This document shows, one piece after another, positions 52,673 through 63,319 of a stretch of 64,000 nt of DNA. The position numbers and the translations under genes were made by a program. Where the stretch lies: NCBI RefSeq assembly GCF_905163445.1, contig NC_053201.1, forward strand, positions 2,552,001 through 2,616,000, read 5' to 3'. The notes under the pieces were generated by a model. That model was not told the origin of the DNA and searched no databases. It saw only the letters and a list, made by a program, of their open reading frames with translations. This DNA is from Pararge aegeria (Eukaryota > Arthropoda > Insecta > Lepidoptera > Nymphalidae). Every line of letters begins with the position of its first letter. Position 1 is the stretch's first letter.

Positions 52673-52711
52673 ATATATTTTTTAATCTCACTTGTTTAAA
52701 TCCAAAAAAAA

Positions 52712-52895
52712 TCAAATTCAAATTCAAAATTTCTTTATTCATGTAGGCCTATCACAGGCACTTATGAAGCGTTCATACATATTTGTTTACATAATTGTAA
52801 CGGGATGGTGATAACTTCGTTCGCCAACTTAAATCTAAAGCTACGAGGGTTCCAAACGCGCCCTGGTCTAAGAAGAGCCCACAACAAACTTAGCT
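52712..52895 (-). mobile_element. LINE-G 3' end
   Basis: An ATCAAATTCAAATTCAAAAT inverted tail, CTATCACAGGCACTTATGAA, AAGCTACGAGGGTTCCAAAC, GCGCCCTGGTC and CACAACAAACTTAGC. Closest to 61800-61997 in its tail. Confidence 0.82.
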
Positions 52896-52901
52896 TAACT
52901 T

Positions 52902-53170
52902 TATTAATGACGATGCAGTCTACGAATTAAGTGGTCCAACCTGTTGAGGTTAGGCAATCATGCTAAACTCAAAGCATTCGTCAGATTGTACGCGGCATCG
53001 TGTCAAAACGCCAAATCACTTGCCCGCACGTCTTTATCAGCAGGATGGTAACTAGCCACGACCAAAGCCTCCCACCAGACAAGAGAAAATTAAATGGTTA
53101 ATATGAACTAGTTTCTATAGATCATAGAAATCGAACCACCAATGCCAGGTGTCGTGAGGACTCAAATTTA
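52902..53170 (-). mobile_element. SINE-F, diverged
   Basis: GATGCAGTCTACGAATTAAG, GTGGTCCAACCTGTTGAGG, CGCGGCATCGTGTCAAAACG, GGATGGTAACTAGCCACGAC and CCTCCCACCAGACAAGAG. The tRNA-like head is eroded. Confidence 0.75.
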
Positions 53171-53351
53171 ATGTCATTGACCTTCAAATCGGAAGCGCTC
53201 CATAACTTTCACCTTTCTCGAGTTATAAGATAAAGCAGATAACCTACTTTTAGATTTATCCTTGATTTTCTTCTTAACTCAAAGTCCCTCAGATGATGAG
53301 ATTTTGATAGGTAAATTACATAGAAAATTATTCTTGGAAGCCAATGTCAGT

Positions 53352-53478
53352 AAGCCTATATATAGGCACTTTTGATGTACCAATTACCTATACGAATTTT
53401 TATGGTAGAGAGGAAAGACGATGGTTTTACATGGATAAACTTAAAACTATAGCTACGAGGGTTCTAATCGCACTCAGT
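53352..53478 (-). mobile_element. LINE-G, degenerate
   Basis: GGCACTTTTGATGTACCAAT, then CTATAGCTACGAGGGTTCTA and ATCGCACTC, follows the inverted LINE-G order with low similarity. Confidence 0.5.
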
Positions 53479-53758
53479 TGCCCGATTCAGTAACTTTTCC
53501 AACAAGTTGACAACTGGTAGACTTCATACTCTTTAACTGGCTGTTGCTGCTGACTTCGTCTGCATTTATTTAAAATTTCGTAAAATCCCACTGGAACCCT
53601 TTATTTTCTTTATGGCTGTCATCTGGATGTGAAATATATGGTTGAAAAAATTCAGAAAGATAAGCCATATATTAGTGACAAATGATTTTTTTAAATACTG
53701 CGGCTAAGCCGTATTTTCCAGGATAAATATTGTCTTATGTCCATTGCCGGGATACATC
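53479..53758. other. Spacer with a possible inverted Helitron tip
   Basis: CTGACTTCGTCTGCATTTAT at 53550 resembles the inverted Helitron 3' interior. Nothing else. Confidence 0.35.
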
Positions 53759-54024
53759 GACGGCCGACTGGCGCAGTGGGCAGCAACCAACCCTGCTTTC
53801 TGAGTCCAAGGCCGTGGGTTCGATTCCCACAACTGGAAAATGTTTGTGTGACGAGCAATAAGTGTTTTTCAGTGTCTGGGTGTTTATATGTATTTTCTAA
53901 GTATTTATGTATATATTATTCATAAAAATATTCACCAATCATCTTAGTACCCATAACACAAGCTACGCTTACTTTGGGGCTAGGTGGCGATGTGTGTATT
54001 GTCGTAGTATATTTATTTATTTAT
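53759..54024 (+). mobile_element. SINE-A, full length
   Basis: GACGGCCGACTGGCGCAGTG, a 4-bp CAAC duplication in the head, perfect B box GGTTCGATTCCC, full body and a TATTTATTTAT tail running into PLE-B. Confidence 0.92.
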
Positions 54025-54305
54025 CTGTACGGTGTAATTTAATAATTTCTCCAATCTTTATGCTCTACAACAAACAGATCTCGGCAATCTATAACTTACT
54101 AACTTAAACTTGATAATAATTATTCACTGTAAAATCAATTTCTCCTGACGATGCTCCGGTTTCGGAGCGAAACGTGTGTAGAGGGTACATTGGTGAAGAT
54201 CTGTTTGGTGTGGAGTATAAGGATTGAAGAAATTATTAATTGCACCTTCCAGATTCTACAGATTTTCGCGAAGTATAGCAAATTAAGCTTGTTTTTCATA
54301 GAATA
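54025..54305. mobile_element. PLE-B, joined to SINE-A tail
   Basis: A left inverted arm (ACGGTGTAATTTAATAATTT, CTACAACAAACAGATCTCGG), then TAATTATTCACTGTAAAATC, the hammerhead-like core and a right arm (GATTGAAGAAATTATTAATT, AGTATAGCAAATTAAGCTTG). Confidence 0.82.
54140..54184 (+). ncRNA. Hammerhead-ribozyme-like motif (PLE-B copy 6)
   Basis: Core CTGACGA differs from the others only at the N of CTGANGA. Helix II is unchanged; helix III is CG-TG-TGT, so one G-C pair becomes G-U. Helix I (TCTC/GAGG) and A before the cut are kept. Confidence 0.5.
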
Positions 54306-54402
54306 TTATTGTTAGTTTGGGTTAACCTAGCCAAGAGTCGATCCTGTGATTTGGGGGACTGTAAGGTCGTGGCTGGGCAACTTCAATACCTTTCATGATA
54401 TA

Positions 54403-54883
54403 CAGTCAAACCTGGGTTAGTGAGAACTGGAAAAGTGAGAAAACTCTATAAGTGAGAGAAATAGCCAGGATCCGTCATTTTAAGCTCCCAAAACCTCTAT
54501 TAGCGAGAAACAGAAACATTTGTAAGAGAGAGTCGTTTTTCCCTCATGGCCCTCCGTAAGTGAGACTGCTTCTTATCTATACCTCTATAAGCGACAGTCG
54601 AGCAAGCAATATTCGACAAAATTTATTAGTTAGAGAAAAACATTCAAAATACAAAAACAGAAACCCAAACGAAATTGACGGATTTTTTTAAATGTAAATA
54701 AGTTCTAAATAAAATAAAATTACATAGTGCATGAATATATGTCTTGTTATTGCTGCGTACCTCTATAAGAGAGAAACGCTACTCATGTACCTGCATTAGT
54801 GAGAAACTCGGGTTAGTGAGAAACCTCTATAAGCGAGAATGAGATTGTGCTCCCTTGAACTCTCGCTTATCCAGGTTTGACTG
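54403..54883. mobile_element. pogo/Tc1-mariner-like MITE (481 bp)
   Basis: Perfect 13-bp ends CAGTCAAACCTGG/CCAGGTTTGACTG sit between TA dinucleotides (54401-54402 and 54884-54885). The interior has at least seven diverged repeats of CCTCTATAAGCGAGAAA type in the outer thirds and an AT-rich centre. No transposase frame. CAGT ends plus a TA target suggest a pogo-type family. Confidence 0.85.
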
Positions 54884-55189
54884 TACTCTTAAAGACAAAA
54901 CTAAATTTCTTTGTTCCCTTACCAATTCAAACGTTGAATTTTCAGCAACATTAAAAAAAATATTAAAGGGAACCCACGAAATTAGTTCTTACTTTCTGAA
55001 CCTTAAAGTCTACATTCCAATGAAACCCTACAAAAGAGGACCTGTACTGTACACCGTCAAACTTTCTTTAATAACTGTGAAATAACAAACAGAAGTTTCA
55101 ATTTGCGGCGCGCACAAAGCCGGGCAACATAACAAAACAATAATGTTGAATGGTAAACAGAAAGTGTTTACTATTTCTGTTATTTCCAG

Positions 55190-55261
55190 TATAAATAGAC
55201 GATTTGAACGGCGCTAAATTGTTTATTTAAAGGATGGCGTACACTGCATTGCAGAGTAAGT
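55190..55261 (+). promoter_or_regulatory. Ambiguous TATA box or short 5' untranslated exon
   Basis: A pyrimidine-rich TTTCTGTTATTTCCAG precedes TATAAATAG (55190-55198). ATG GCG TAC ACT GCA TTG CAG A follows at 55234, then GTAAGT at 55256. It could be a core promoter with a tiny first exon, or a 65-nt non-coding exon between acceptor and donor. All three frames before the ATG have stops. No supporting downstream exon was seen. Confidence 0.2.
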
Positions 55262-57171
55262 GGGTTTTTACAGTACAGTACAGTACAGTACAGAGTACAT
55301 TTAAACAACCTAAAATTTCGGCACGAAAAAATTGAGTTAGGTAAGAAGGAAGCTTCATGTATCTACCTACCTATTTACATAATATTTTGATATGAGGTAT
55401 AGTCAGAATTGTGCCACTCGAATGACACTGGTCATAATTTTTAACCCTGATAATTTTTAATTTTTTTTAATATTTTGTTTTATAGGTTTAACGTGTAAAT
55501 AGTGTGTGTGTGTCTGTCTGGTTCGTCGCATTTCCCGAACGGATGACCCGATTTTATTTTATATTTTGGAAACGTTAAGTCGGGAGTGTTCTTAGCTATG
55601 TCTAATAAAAATCAATCCAAGATGACCGCCGCCATAACCCTAATGGCGGATTAAAAATTTTTGCTCAACTCCCATAAAAAGGGTATCAAATGTAAGCACT
55701 TGTCTAGTAGAATATTGTACACCATATTGTAAGGCAGGGGTTTTCTAAACTTAAATTTGTATATTATTAAAAAAATTAAAAACTTTGGCTATATGTTTCC
55801 GTTTTCAAATTATATAAAAAATCTATGCTCTATTGATTTGCGCGGTATTGTTACTAAGCGAAATAAAACCTTTGCAAATATTGTAGAACTGAAAAAAACT
55901 TCTGAAAGAGAAAAAAATACAAATGTTTACTGTGCGCGCAACTTTACCACAACACCGCACAAACGTTGTGCAGGTCAGGCACATCTGGCGCGCGCCTGTT
56001 TTTGTGAGAGTATTAATTTTTTGTACCGAATGTTTTCGACGCCTGCTCTGCTGCTTGTTACGGTACTTGACACCTGAATTTCACGAATATGTTCTCTGTA
56101 CCTGGACGACGAAGGTGTTTTTAAACTTTGTTTATACAAACCTCGTGTGACGGTATGATAGAATAGGTAGTAAATTATATATACCGCCAGGTGATTAGGC
56201 TAACCATCAATATCAAAATAATCGAATATTTATTTGCCAAATAAAAAAAAATTAAAATGTTTGTTTAGAAAAATAAAATACAAAATTTTTTGGCTTCCAA
56301 AAAAAGTTATACTAACCAAGTACAGTAAGAAAAAATGAAATAGGTCTTCACAGCTTAAAAAATTTTTTATTGCACTTCGTTGGGAAACAATATCATATCA
56401 ATGACAATAAGAACAAGTCCTACTTTTGATAAAAGTAGACAACTCACATATAAAAATACACCATAGAGTTTTGTGTAGCTAACAAAAATTACGCTCAATA
56501 ATGTTAAAAAAAAAACAACTAAATTTTTGATTACTTCTTCCTTTTTACGATCTCAAAGTGAGTGAGTAAGAAAGCAAAAAAAAAAAAACATTAAAACCGA
56601 CCGCGATCCGAATTTGACCTCATTCAAGATTTCGAGCCAATATCAAAATGTTAAATGAACATGCGAAGTAGGTCTTCAATATCACGATTTGCATGCCCAT
56701 TAACGCATTTAGTAACAATGTTTTTTTGGTCAAAATGAACTTTTTTTCTACGTTTCCTCTCTCATTGTTAATCAACCTTATTACTGAGTGAAGTTAATAT
56801 TTATTTAAATTTTATATGTGATCGCACACATAAAATAGCTTACCTTTATGTGCGTATGTGTCAGTGTTTTCTATTGTATTCTTATATTCATTTATTTATT
56901 TATTTAAACAACTTTATTGCATAATAAAGGAAACGCACACAGGAACACTTACATTAACATAAATTATACGCAAAAGGCGTTCATTGTTCACTATTTAAAC
57001 TTTTCAAGCTCAGTAACCCATCTGTGGTAAAACAGGGTCAAGAAAAAGACAAATATGATAATTACGGTCAGGAATAACATAGTATATTATAGTAGATTAT
57101 GGTCAGGAATAACGTAGTAGCAAGGAACTACAGATTATTAGTAGTTTATATTCTCTTGAGGAAGAATTTCA
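55262..57171. other. Spacer, a few repeat traces
   Basis: An (ACAGT)n run at about 55273-55300. 55500-55620 resembles a Helitron or LINE end (TTTCCCGAACGGATGACCCG). A 106-codon frame at 55757-56077 has no recognisable content. The rest is AT-rich. Confidence 0.4.
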
Positions 57172-57240
57172 TCATCATCGTCATATAAATTTATTACCGG
57201 CCCACTACAGTTCACAGATCTCCTCCCACAATGAAGAACT
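57172..57240 (-). mobile_element. SINE-H 3' tip
   Basis: CATCATCGTCATATAAATTT, ATTACCGGCCCACTACAGTT and CCTCCCACAATGAAGAACTT. Confidence 0.75.
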
Positions 57241-57429
57241 TATGTCACCTTAATAGCAAATTTAGGAAGCAGGTTGAAGAGGCAGTGAGAAGGTCATATC
57301 TGTTGATAAGCCGATAGCCGTCGAGGCTGATAAAGACTGGAGTGACGGCCACGTACCAGAAGTGTAAGATAAATAAGGTAAAGTAAAACACTAATTTTCT
57401 TCTGCAAAGAACTACAGATTATTAATAGT

Positions 57430-57740
57430 TAAAGTTCTTTCCCAAAAAAAAGGCAGGCCGAAGTGGCAGTTGGCACGTTATTTCTGTGGTAGAACAGACT
57501 AACACCGTGTAGTGCAGACGTGTTCTGGAGTGGAGGTGCAGTGTTGAACGTCCAGCCTTTTGGCGAGATGACCTTGAAAATATATAAGCTGGAAGCTGCT
57601 GGATTAGAATGGTGTAGGACCGTGTATGGTGGCACGCAATTTTTATTAGTAATTGACAGACCAAGTAGATATACCACCTGATGATTAGTGGAAAACCATC
57701 GCAGAAACAGAGCAACACTTCGCAGAGCATGTAAAAAACA
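57430..57740. mobile_element. LINE remnants
   Basis: 57430-57640 reads in the plus direction like a decayed moth LINE coding end (CGTCCAGCCTTTTGGCGAGA, TATATAAGCTGGAAGCTGCT). 57655-57740 matches the LINE-D upstream block at 25840 (CACCTGATGATTAGTGGAAA, CGCAGAGCATG). The 116- and 152-codon open frames on the minus strand lie across these and are not genes. Confidence 0.5.
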
Positions 57741-58183
57741 CGTCCTGCTAAATTCCGTCGTGTGTCCATCAACCTGAGACGTAAACTCTACTACTAGCGG
57801 CTGATGATTACGTTTTTTCAGCTGTCCCTGCGAATTATACCTCCATACTAACACTAAGCAGTTTGATATTATGATCAAAACAAACACAGGTATTATTTCT
57901 CATACCGGCTCCTTTGTATGCGGGGGCCCGCTTCGCCATCTATGGGCAGGGCGATCGACCGATTGATATACGTGAACGAAATCTATAACTCTATGTTTGA
58001 AGTTGAACCTTTAACTTATTACAAGTGTATGGTAACTTGTTCATTTTTTTTTTTACTTTTAATAATATCTTTTGCTCTCATCTTGCTTAGCCAGTCAGAA
58101 AGTATCTCTGCTCTGACAGGCGTATTCCATACAAAATTCATTATACAATGTGTGAATGCAAACCGAAATATTACTTCACAGAC

Positions 58184-58270
58184 TTTAGAGGTTTGAGGCT
58201 TATCTGTGAAACCGAAACGCTAATAGTTTTTGAGTCAACCATTGCCATAGTTGTTATTGATGGAAATTAG
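58184..58270 (-). repeat. Rep-M fragment
   Basis: TTATCTGTGAAACCGAAACG, CTAATAGTTTTTGAGTCAAC and CATTGCCATAGTTGTTATTG are the inverse of 63545-63610. Confidence 0.75.
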
Positions 58271-58559
58271 AGACAGCCCTACATCACATGCAAAACAAAT
58301 AATAATTCAATAGTTCGAACAAAGTAAAAAAACAAGCTTGGTATAAATAACTAAACTAATTTATTTCTTTTAGTTTATTTATAATAGCGATTTTTTTTTT
58401 AGTTTTTCTTGATCTATTATTGTTATTAGAGCAAAAGTAATCGGTAACCCATCCACCATTAAAGAGATAAAATATAGATAATTTTTATTTTTTTTTATTC
58501 AGTGTGCCCGTCTCTCGAAATGCAAATCTAATATTTATTCTAATTATTATTTAAAACAG

Positions 58560-58880
58560 GCCATTAAAAAGTAACAGCTATCGCCCTCTACCATCTAGTA
58601 GCTTAATGTTTTCTGTGAAATTTGTTAGTACGCGAACGCCATAGGTTTTTTACATTTGGGTCTAGATGGCGCTGTAGTAATTAGTAAAAAATCTTATTTT
58701 TTTATAGTGAAAATTGGAATAATCTTTTCAGATTAGTGTATTGTCATCGGTCCTCGATATGTCTACAAAGTTTAAAAGAAATCTGACCGTTTAAAGTGGG
58801 TCAAAATCGCGCCCAAAGAAGTCGGTTACAAACAAACATACAAACATACAGGTGAAGTTAATAAAAAGCGTGTAAAAATC
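58560..58880 (+). mobile_element. RTE-like LINE 3' region
   Basis: 58600-58680 (CCCTCTACCATCTAGTAGCT, GTCTAGATGGCGCTGTAG) leads into GTTTAAAGTGGGTCAAAATC, GCGCCCAAAGAAGTCGGTTA, CAAACATACAGGTGAAGTTA and ATAAAAAGCGTGT, a common moth LINE 3' region. Confidence 0.6.
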
Positions 58881-59149
58881 ATGTGACTCCTGTCACTATC
58901 TTCGACAGGGTTGTCATAAGCAAACCCTTAGATTGTTTTGAATAAGTTTTTATAGAATAATAAATATGCTTATTTTGATTTAATATTTTTACAAGGAAAT
59001 ATACTTCAACAGCTTTTTCTAATTATGTTACACGTTGTATAATAACGGTAGTTGAACATGCGGCAAATTCTAATAAAGACTCATAAAGAATCTCACTATC
59101 AACCCTTTACAGGCCCACTATAGGGCACGGGTCGCAAATACATATATAG

Positions 59150-59565
59150 AACGCAAATATAACTTTTCTAAGTTATGTGCATTTTAAGTAATTAAAACAT
59201 CATTTGTTCCTTGTTTTCCATTATAGAAGGAAAACGTCGTGAGAAAACCTGCAAGCCTGAACTTCATAATGTATTCCAGGGTTCTCCATAATGTTTTCAA
59301 AGGCGTTTGGTTATCACGAATCCGCACTGGGCCTGCGTGGTAGACTACGGCCCAGTGGCGTGCACTGAGTTTCTTACCAGGGTGTGCATACAGCAGAAGA
59401 ATTGCATAAAATGGAAAAAATCCTCCTCTTATACGGGCTATATTTCAATTTTAGGGTATGCAGTGGTTTTGTGCATGTATGAAGGGCACGCCACTGCTAC
59501 GGCCTCACCTTTTTCATTATGGGAGGAGACCCGTACCCTGTAATCAGATTATACGATGATAATCA
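59150..59565 (+). mobile_element. SINE-H, head missing, split by hAT MITE
   Basis: TTCTAAGTTATGTGCATTTT, AAGTAATTAAAACATCATTT, AACGTCGTGAGAAAACCTGC, ATCCGCACTGGGCCTGCGTG, then after the insert CATTATGGGAGGAGACCCGT. An inverted scrap of the same family lies just before it at 59095-59130. Confidence 0.85.
59353..59496. mobile_element. hAT-like MITE nested in SINE-H, 8-bp target duplication
   Basis: Ends CAGTGGCGTGCACTGAG and GGGCACGCCACTG. CTACGGCC on both sides (59345-59352, 59497-59504) comes from the SINE-H sequence. 144 bp, non-coding. Confidence 0.93.
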
Positions 59566-59877
59566 TGAAAGACTTTAAGCTTTAAATATTCTACGTAAGT
59601 TTATTTCAGGGAGTACTTTCTGATTAAAAACTATCAATACAAATGGTTGAAGCATACTTAGTTATTCGTTACAAATGGTAGCCATTATAATGGTTATGAA
59701 AACGATAATTCAGTTAAATTATGATTTAAAATAAAACGTAAACAAATCGTAAAGTCTGCAAGCATCGAGAGCCTGTTTCGTATTCCAAAATGGTTTAAGT
59801 AAAAAGCGATAAGCGTTATTCAGTTTTCTCAAGTTATATTATTTCATTAAGTAAATCTATAAATGACCAATATATTT

Positions 59878-60134
59878 GACGGCCGATTGGCACAGTGGGC
59901 AGCGTCCCTGCTTTCTGGGTCTAAGGCCGTGGGTTCAATTCCCACAACTGGAAAATGTTTGTGTGATGAACATGAATGTTTTTCAGTGTCTGGGTGTTTC
60001 ACTGTATATTATAAGTATTTATGTAAATTATTCATAATAATATTGATCAGTCATCTTAGTACCCATAACACACGCTTACTTTGGGGCTTGATGGCGATGC
60101 GATATTGTCATAGTATATTTATTTATTTATTTAT
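59878..60134 (+). mobile_element. SINE-A, full length
   Basis: GACGGCCGATTGGCACAGTG head, B box GGTTCAATTCCC, complete body, (TTTA)n tail. Small deletions around ACACACGCTTACTTTGGGGC. Confidence 0.92.
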
Positions 60135-60235
60135 TCGAAAATTGAAATGTATTATAGGAATCGAATGATAATTTTAATATATACAAGAAGTTTTACTGGG
60201 TTCATTCCAGACGAACGATCGTTCATTCATTAATA

Positions 60236-60303
60236 GTATTTTTGTGACAGAGCTTTTCCCGGGAAGCACTAGGCATGCTTATTCTGCCACCAAGCAGCTT
60301 TGT
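60236..60303 (-). mobile_element. LINE-D upstream-part fragment
   Basis: TTTGTGACAGAGCTTTTCCC, GGGAAGCACTAGGCATGCTT and ATTCTGCCACCAAGCAGC are the inverse of the blocks around 26000-26030 and 26440-26470. Confidence 0.75.
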
Positions 60304-60378
60304 TGCATTCCAGCCGAAGATCGTGACTCCACCAATTATTAAAACATTTTTTTTTTGTGTTAATAACTGATGGATTAA

Positions 60379-60634
60379 ATCATCATATCAACAAACAGAT
60401 GTCCACTGCTGGACATAAGTCTCTGGGGGGAAATCCAAATTCCACGGTTTTGTGCCGCTTGGATCCAGCGGCTACCTGCGACGCGCATAATGTCGTCTGT
60501 CCAACTCGTTGTGGGTCTACAGCTTTGTCGGTAACTTTGGTTCTTCTACGAATCTCTACATTTGATCACGTGGAGATACTGTGAGCATAGCCCGCTCCAT
60601 CGCCCGCTGTGTGACTCTGAGCCTTCTATGAGGC
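60379..60634 (-). pseudogene. RTE-type LINE ORF2 end, decayed
   Basis: Begins with CATCATATCAACAAACAGAT (inverted tail), GTCCACTGCTGGACATAAGT, CTTGGATCCAGCGGCTACCT, GACGCGCATAATGTCGTCTG, and ends near CATCGCCCGCTGTGTGACTC. Co-linear with 26050-26435 but with deletions. Confidence 0.85.
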
Positions 60635-61011
60635 CTATACATTCTCATTACATTAATCTTAATACTTACGCCAACTCCATCGCCTGCGCAGCCCGTCGGA
60701 GGTCCCGTTAATTTTAGTATCAACATTACAATTCCACTCGGGTCAGTCAATTCGATGGGTCCGTAAATGGAGCCATCGAATGTACTCGCAATATCAAATG
60801 TTAGTTAGCAATTACAGGGAATGAATCCTAATACAATGTGTTCGTGTATTGCACAAAGCTCTTTGAATATGAAGTTAAAGGTGATACTGTACATGATATT
60901 GGTTACAGACAGTAATAATATAACGCAAATGCTATATGTAAAGGCCGTACTGTGAGTAATTCAAGGTATTATAGGTTGTAGTTGTGCAAACAAGGGTCTT
61001 GTCCTTATGAT
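60635..61011. other. Spacer
   Basis: No gene or recognised repeat. Confidence 0.35.
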
Positions 61012-61345
61012 TATTATTTAACTCTTTATTTGTACACCACTATGAAGGTAGGAAAATAAAAAAAACAATAGAATTACAAAGACAGAAGTAGAATACAAAA
61101 GGCGGCCTTATCGCTTGGCAGCGATCTCTGCCAGGCAACCTTTGGATTAGGACAAGATGAGCGAGAGCGGACAGGTGGTGTAAAATGATTATAAACCTTA
61201 ATCCTCCTTCACCTTATTCTTTGGGATCACATTTAGTTTCTTGAGTCGCTGTTACGAATGACGTTTTTTTTACTAGTAGATCTTTTTGTGACAGAGCTCG
61301 TGCGGGAAAGTAATATAGCCATGCTTATTTCTGCCGCTAAGTAAC
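61012..61345 (-). mobile_element. LINE-D, longest uninterrupted 3' region
   Basis: The minus strand reads from TGTTACTTAGCGGCAGAAAT, through GAGCTCTGTCACAAAAAGAT, CTCATCTTGTCCTAATCCAA, GGTTGCCTGGCAGAGATCGC and AGCGATAAGGCCGCCTTTTG, to GTGGTGTACAAATAAAGAGT. It shows that the two halves at 25840-26640 belong to one element. Confidence 0.82.
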
Positions 61346-61799
61346 ATTGTTCATTTTCCTTTTTTTTGACTTAATGATACGGCGGGATTAACGTGGGGTC
61401 AAAAAGATAAGAGTTTGTATCAAGAAAATAGTACTCTATGCCCGGAGTTAGGAAATCTGCATTATATACACATAACCTTATATGTATTATAAATCTGGTA
61501 TATCTGAGTGCCCAAGCCTTTGATTATATTATCTTAACTTAATATTTTGATATAAATATGTTGGACCTTATCTCGGCGCATTTGCCTGGGGCTATAAGAG
61601 TCGCTTTAGTATACACGTATTATGCGTAAAGACTAGCTGTTCAGTATTTTGTCGCGCTTTGATATTTGACAGGTGCTCTCAGTAGAAGTGTGACAAAACA
61701 CCTAATATCTATCCCAACGTAATACCGCGTTTATTTGTAAGAACTTTATATCTTTACACAAATGGAAAAAGTAAGACTAAATTATATTGTTATGATTAA
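61346..61799. other. Spacer
   Basis: No gene or recognised repeat. Confidence 0.35.
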
Positions 61800-61997
61800 A
61801 AACCCGACTAAGTTTGTTGTGGGCTTAGACCAGGGCGCGTTCGGAAACGTCCAAGCTTTAGTTTTGAGTTAACGAATGCAGTTATTACCAACTCCTAACA
61901 ATATTGTTAATAATATTATGTTGAAAGCATGAGCGCTGCATCAGTGCCTGTCAAAAGGTCTACATTAATAAAACATTGTTGAATTTGAATTGGAATT
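61800..61997 (+). mobile_element. LINE-G 3' end, variant tail
   Basis: AACCCGACTAAGTTTGTTGT, GACCAGGGCGCGTTCGGAAA, TTTAGTTTTGAGTTAACGAA, then CTACATTAATAAAACATTGT and a TTGAATTTGAATTGGAATT tail in place of (TTTGAC)n. Confidence 0.78.
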
Positions 61998-62732
61998 AAT
62001 ATCGAGATCATTAAATTGACTACGCGACTTTTTGACTCGATAAAAAAAGTAAACATCAACAAAGTACAACGCACAAGGTACAATGTACACGTCTTATAAA
62101 CGTAGATATATTAATTTCTCAACGCATATAACTCGTATCAAGTAATGCCAAGGACAGTGGGCTAAGCGATTTTCCAGTTTCCATTTTCAGCAAAAACATG
62201 TTTCGATACGCGCAAGCACCACATGTGGACCTGTGTTTACCCAGCCATAGGGTCTTATGACTTCTTAACTTTGCAAATGAAACAGATCTTAGCTACGAAG
62301 AACATAAAGTTAAATTTCAACTTACACAATCTTTGGATATAGTTATCCTGAGGTAAACAATCATGCGTAGGACTTTAGTAATTCCGCTATACTATGTAGT
62401 ATTAACTGTTTTATATGCGTTGAAGGATAATGAACTTTAGTAAACAGAAAATAAGGTCAAGTTTAATATTACTAACACGTTTATGTATGACGTTGTGGAG
62501 TCAAATCATCAGACGCAGGGCTATAGTAATCAAGGTCTTCAAGTCTCCGAGTTGAATGTCAACGTTTTGTTTACATTTGTATAAAAAAAAATATCATCAA
62601 TAATGCATTATTGGTTATTAAACTTTTTGTTTTTCAATTTATATCATTATTTGATGGGTTTTGGATAAAGGTCTAATTTAACGTACGTAATTGCGATGTT
62701 TATAAATTGCAATGTTTTTCTATTATAATAGT
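61998..62732. other. Spacer
   Basis: No gene or recognised repeat. Confidence 0.35.
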
Positions 62733-62960
62733 TTGCCTCATTGGTCCAGTGGTCAACTACGGACCACGAGGGGTTGGAATCCCGGGTCGGGCTATAAACT
62801 GTATGGTATTGTATTTTTAACTGTTAAAGAAAGTGAAGAAACCTGCATGCCTGAGAGTTCTCCATAATGTTCTCAAGGGCGTGTGAAGTCCACCAATCCA
62901 CAACTGGCCAGCGTGGTGGACTATGGCCTAAACCCTTCTTATTTTGAGAGCCATGCCTTG
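62733..62960 (+). mobile_element. SINE with a different tRNA-like head on the SINE-H body
   Basis: Head GCCTCATTGGTCCAGTGGTC (A box) and GGGTTGGAATCCCGGGTCGG (B box) differ from the GTGATAGC head. From 62830 (GAAGAAACCTGCATGCCTGA, GAGTTCTCCATAATGTTCTC, CCAGCGTGGTGGACTATGGC) it is the SINE-H body. Confidence 0.82.
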
Positions 62961-62994
62961 AAGTTGGTATATTTTTATCGTAAGCTGTTCAATC

Positions 62995-63246
62995 ATCATC
63001 ATCATCATATCATTACCGGTCTACTACAGGGCAAGGGTACCGGTTGTTCATTACGCTGGTCCAGTGCAGATTGATGGACTCCACACGCCTTTGAGAACAT
63101 TATGGAGAACTCTCATGCAAGGTTTCCTCACGATGTTTTCCTTCACCGTTGAAGCAAGTTAGAAAAGTTAGAGGTGCGTGCTGGGATTCGAAGTCACCCC
63201 CTCGGATGTGAAGTCGAAGTCCTACCCACTAGGCTATTACCGAGAA
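62995..63246 (-). mobile_element. SINE-H, full length
   Basis: A CATCATCATCATCATATCAT inverted tail, CTACTACAGGGCAAGGGTAC, GGACTCCACACGCCTTTGAG, GTTTCCTCACGATGTTTTCC, then the head GGATTCGAAGTCACCC (B box inverse) and CCCACTAGGCTATTACCG. Faces the chimeric copy at 62733. Confidence 0.9.
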
Positions 63247-63319
63247 AAATGAGAATGAACCCATTGGAAAAATGTATATACACATGTTTAATATGTTAAT
63301 AAATCGTGTAACAGAATTA

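Noticed and set aside
55757..56077. 106-codon plus-strand frame
   Set aside because: Lysine/asparagine-rich start typical of AT-rich noncoding DNA, and an overlapping second frame is equally open; no domain.
57422..57887. 116- and 152-codon minus-strand frames as a gene
   Set aside because: They lie over LINE-like sequence that reads better on the plus strand, and start with non-ATG codons or lack context.
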